DNA from: Dipteronia dyeriana
Lineage: Eukaryota > Streptophyta > Magnoliopsida > Sapindales > Sapindaceae
Reading direction: 5' to 3'
Assembly (NCBI GenBank): GCA_032871835.1
Contig: CM065302.1
Coordinates: 5,083,094 to 5,147,093 of the forward strand
DNA length: 64,000 nucleotides
Shown piece after piece: positions 63,837-64,000 of this stretch; the stretch's first letter is position 1; every line of letters begins with the position of its first letter. Both the position numbers and the translations under genes were made by a program. The notes under the pieces were generated by a model. It worked only from the letters and a program-made list of their open reading frames with translations, ran no database searches and was not told where the DNA came from.

Positions 63837-64000
63837 TTTCATAATAAGCTAAATTTAAGCTATAACATGCTATAACTTTTTTAAGACTAATATTGAAATT
63901 TTTTTTTGCATATATTATAATGTTAATCTAATAATTTTGATTAATTCTCTACATTTCGTAATCAATTTGTATTCTTTAAAATAAATTGAAATATATATTT
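63837..64000. other. AT-rich intergenic sequence
   Basis: Nothing recognised. Confidence 0.4.

Overview
This window is intergenic, repeat-rich nuclear DNA from a flowering plant, most likely a eudicot. The evidence is plant-specific retrotransposon lineages (Tat-type Gypsy with two RNase H domains, Athila-type Gypsy, Ty1/Copia), plant MITEs, and two decayed remnants of a plant SABATH carboxyl methyltransferase gene. I see no intact host gene, rRNA, tRNA, operon or CRISPR. About 85% of the window is LTR-retrotransposon sequence, nearly all of it broken by stop codons and frameshifts.

Left half (1-27455): a nested stack of Tat-type Gypsy elements. Element D (minus strand; LTR at 26288-27455, gag at 24890-26165) sits against a SABATH exon remnant. 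Element A (plus strand, 213-24884) is inserted in the gag of D: the D sequence resumes at about 111-212 and a 5-bp target duplication (GGAGG/AGAGG) flanks A. A carries a full but dead gag-PR-RT-RNH-aRNH-INT (1440-7239). Element B (plus, 8118-17580) lies inside A and is a related Tat element with an antisense extra ORF. Its 3' LTR is cut off where element C begins. C (minus, 17581-23529) is a different Tat family with gag, protease, a large internal deletion, a 92-bp tandem repeat and an intron-containing antisense ORF. The A 3' UTR and 3' LTR follow (23530-24884).

Middle (27456-30779): SABATH remnants on opposite strands (27461-27776 plus; 29140-29349 minus), an (AT)n tract, a small TIR element, a fold-back/direct-repeat structure, a SINE-like sequence, and the 3' end of a Copia element H (minus; LTR 29493-29885, RNase H 30306-30779).

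Right-centre (30780-57556): element E, a minus-strand Ty1/Copia-like, gag-only element with 2.2-kb LTRs, split the Copia H between its reverse transcriptase (now at 57562-57830) and its RNase H (30306-30779). Inside the E 3' LTR is F (31462-44556), an Athila-type Gypsy with TSD TATAA/TCTAA, a decayed gag-pol, a downstream ORF and striking GTGCGGTAC palindrome arrays. Inside the E internal region is G (46498-52066), a gag-only Athila relative arranged as a large palindrome with two complete LTRs pointing inward and a perfect ATAGG target duplication outside. E also carries a tandem duplication of its PBS plus gag start.

Right end (57562-64000): Copia H RT remnant, an RRM-domain fragment, a 30-bp minisatellite, a MULE transposase zinc-knuckle remnant, a possible transit-peptide exon, then AT-rich DNA with a Tourist-like MITE and a MITE nested in another MITE (62811-63836). 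The most unusual object is the inverted-LTR element G. Next are the antisense ORFs (one with a recognisable intron), the palindrome arrays of F, and the doubly-primed E element.
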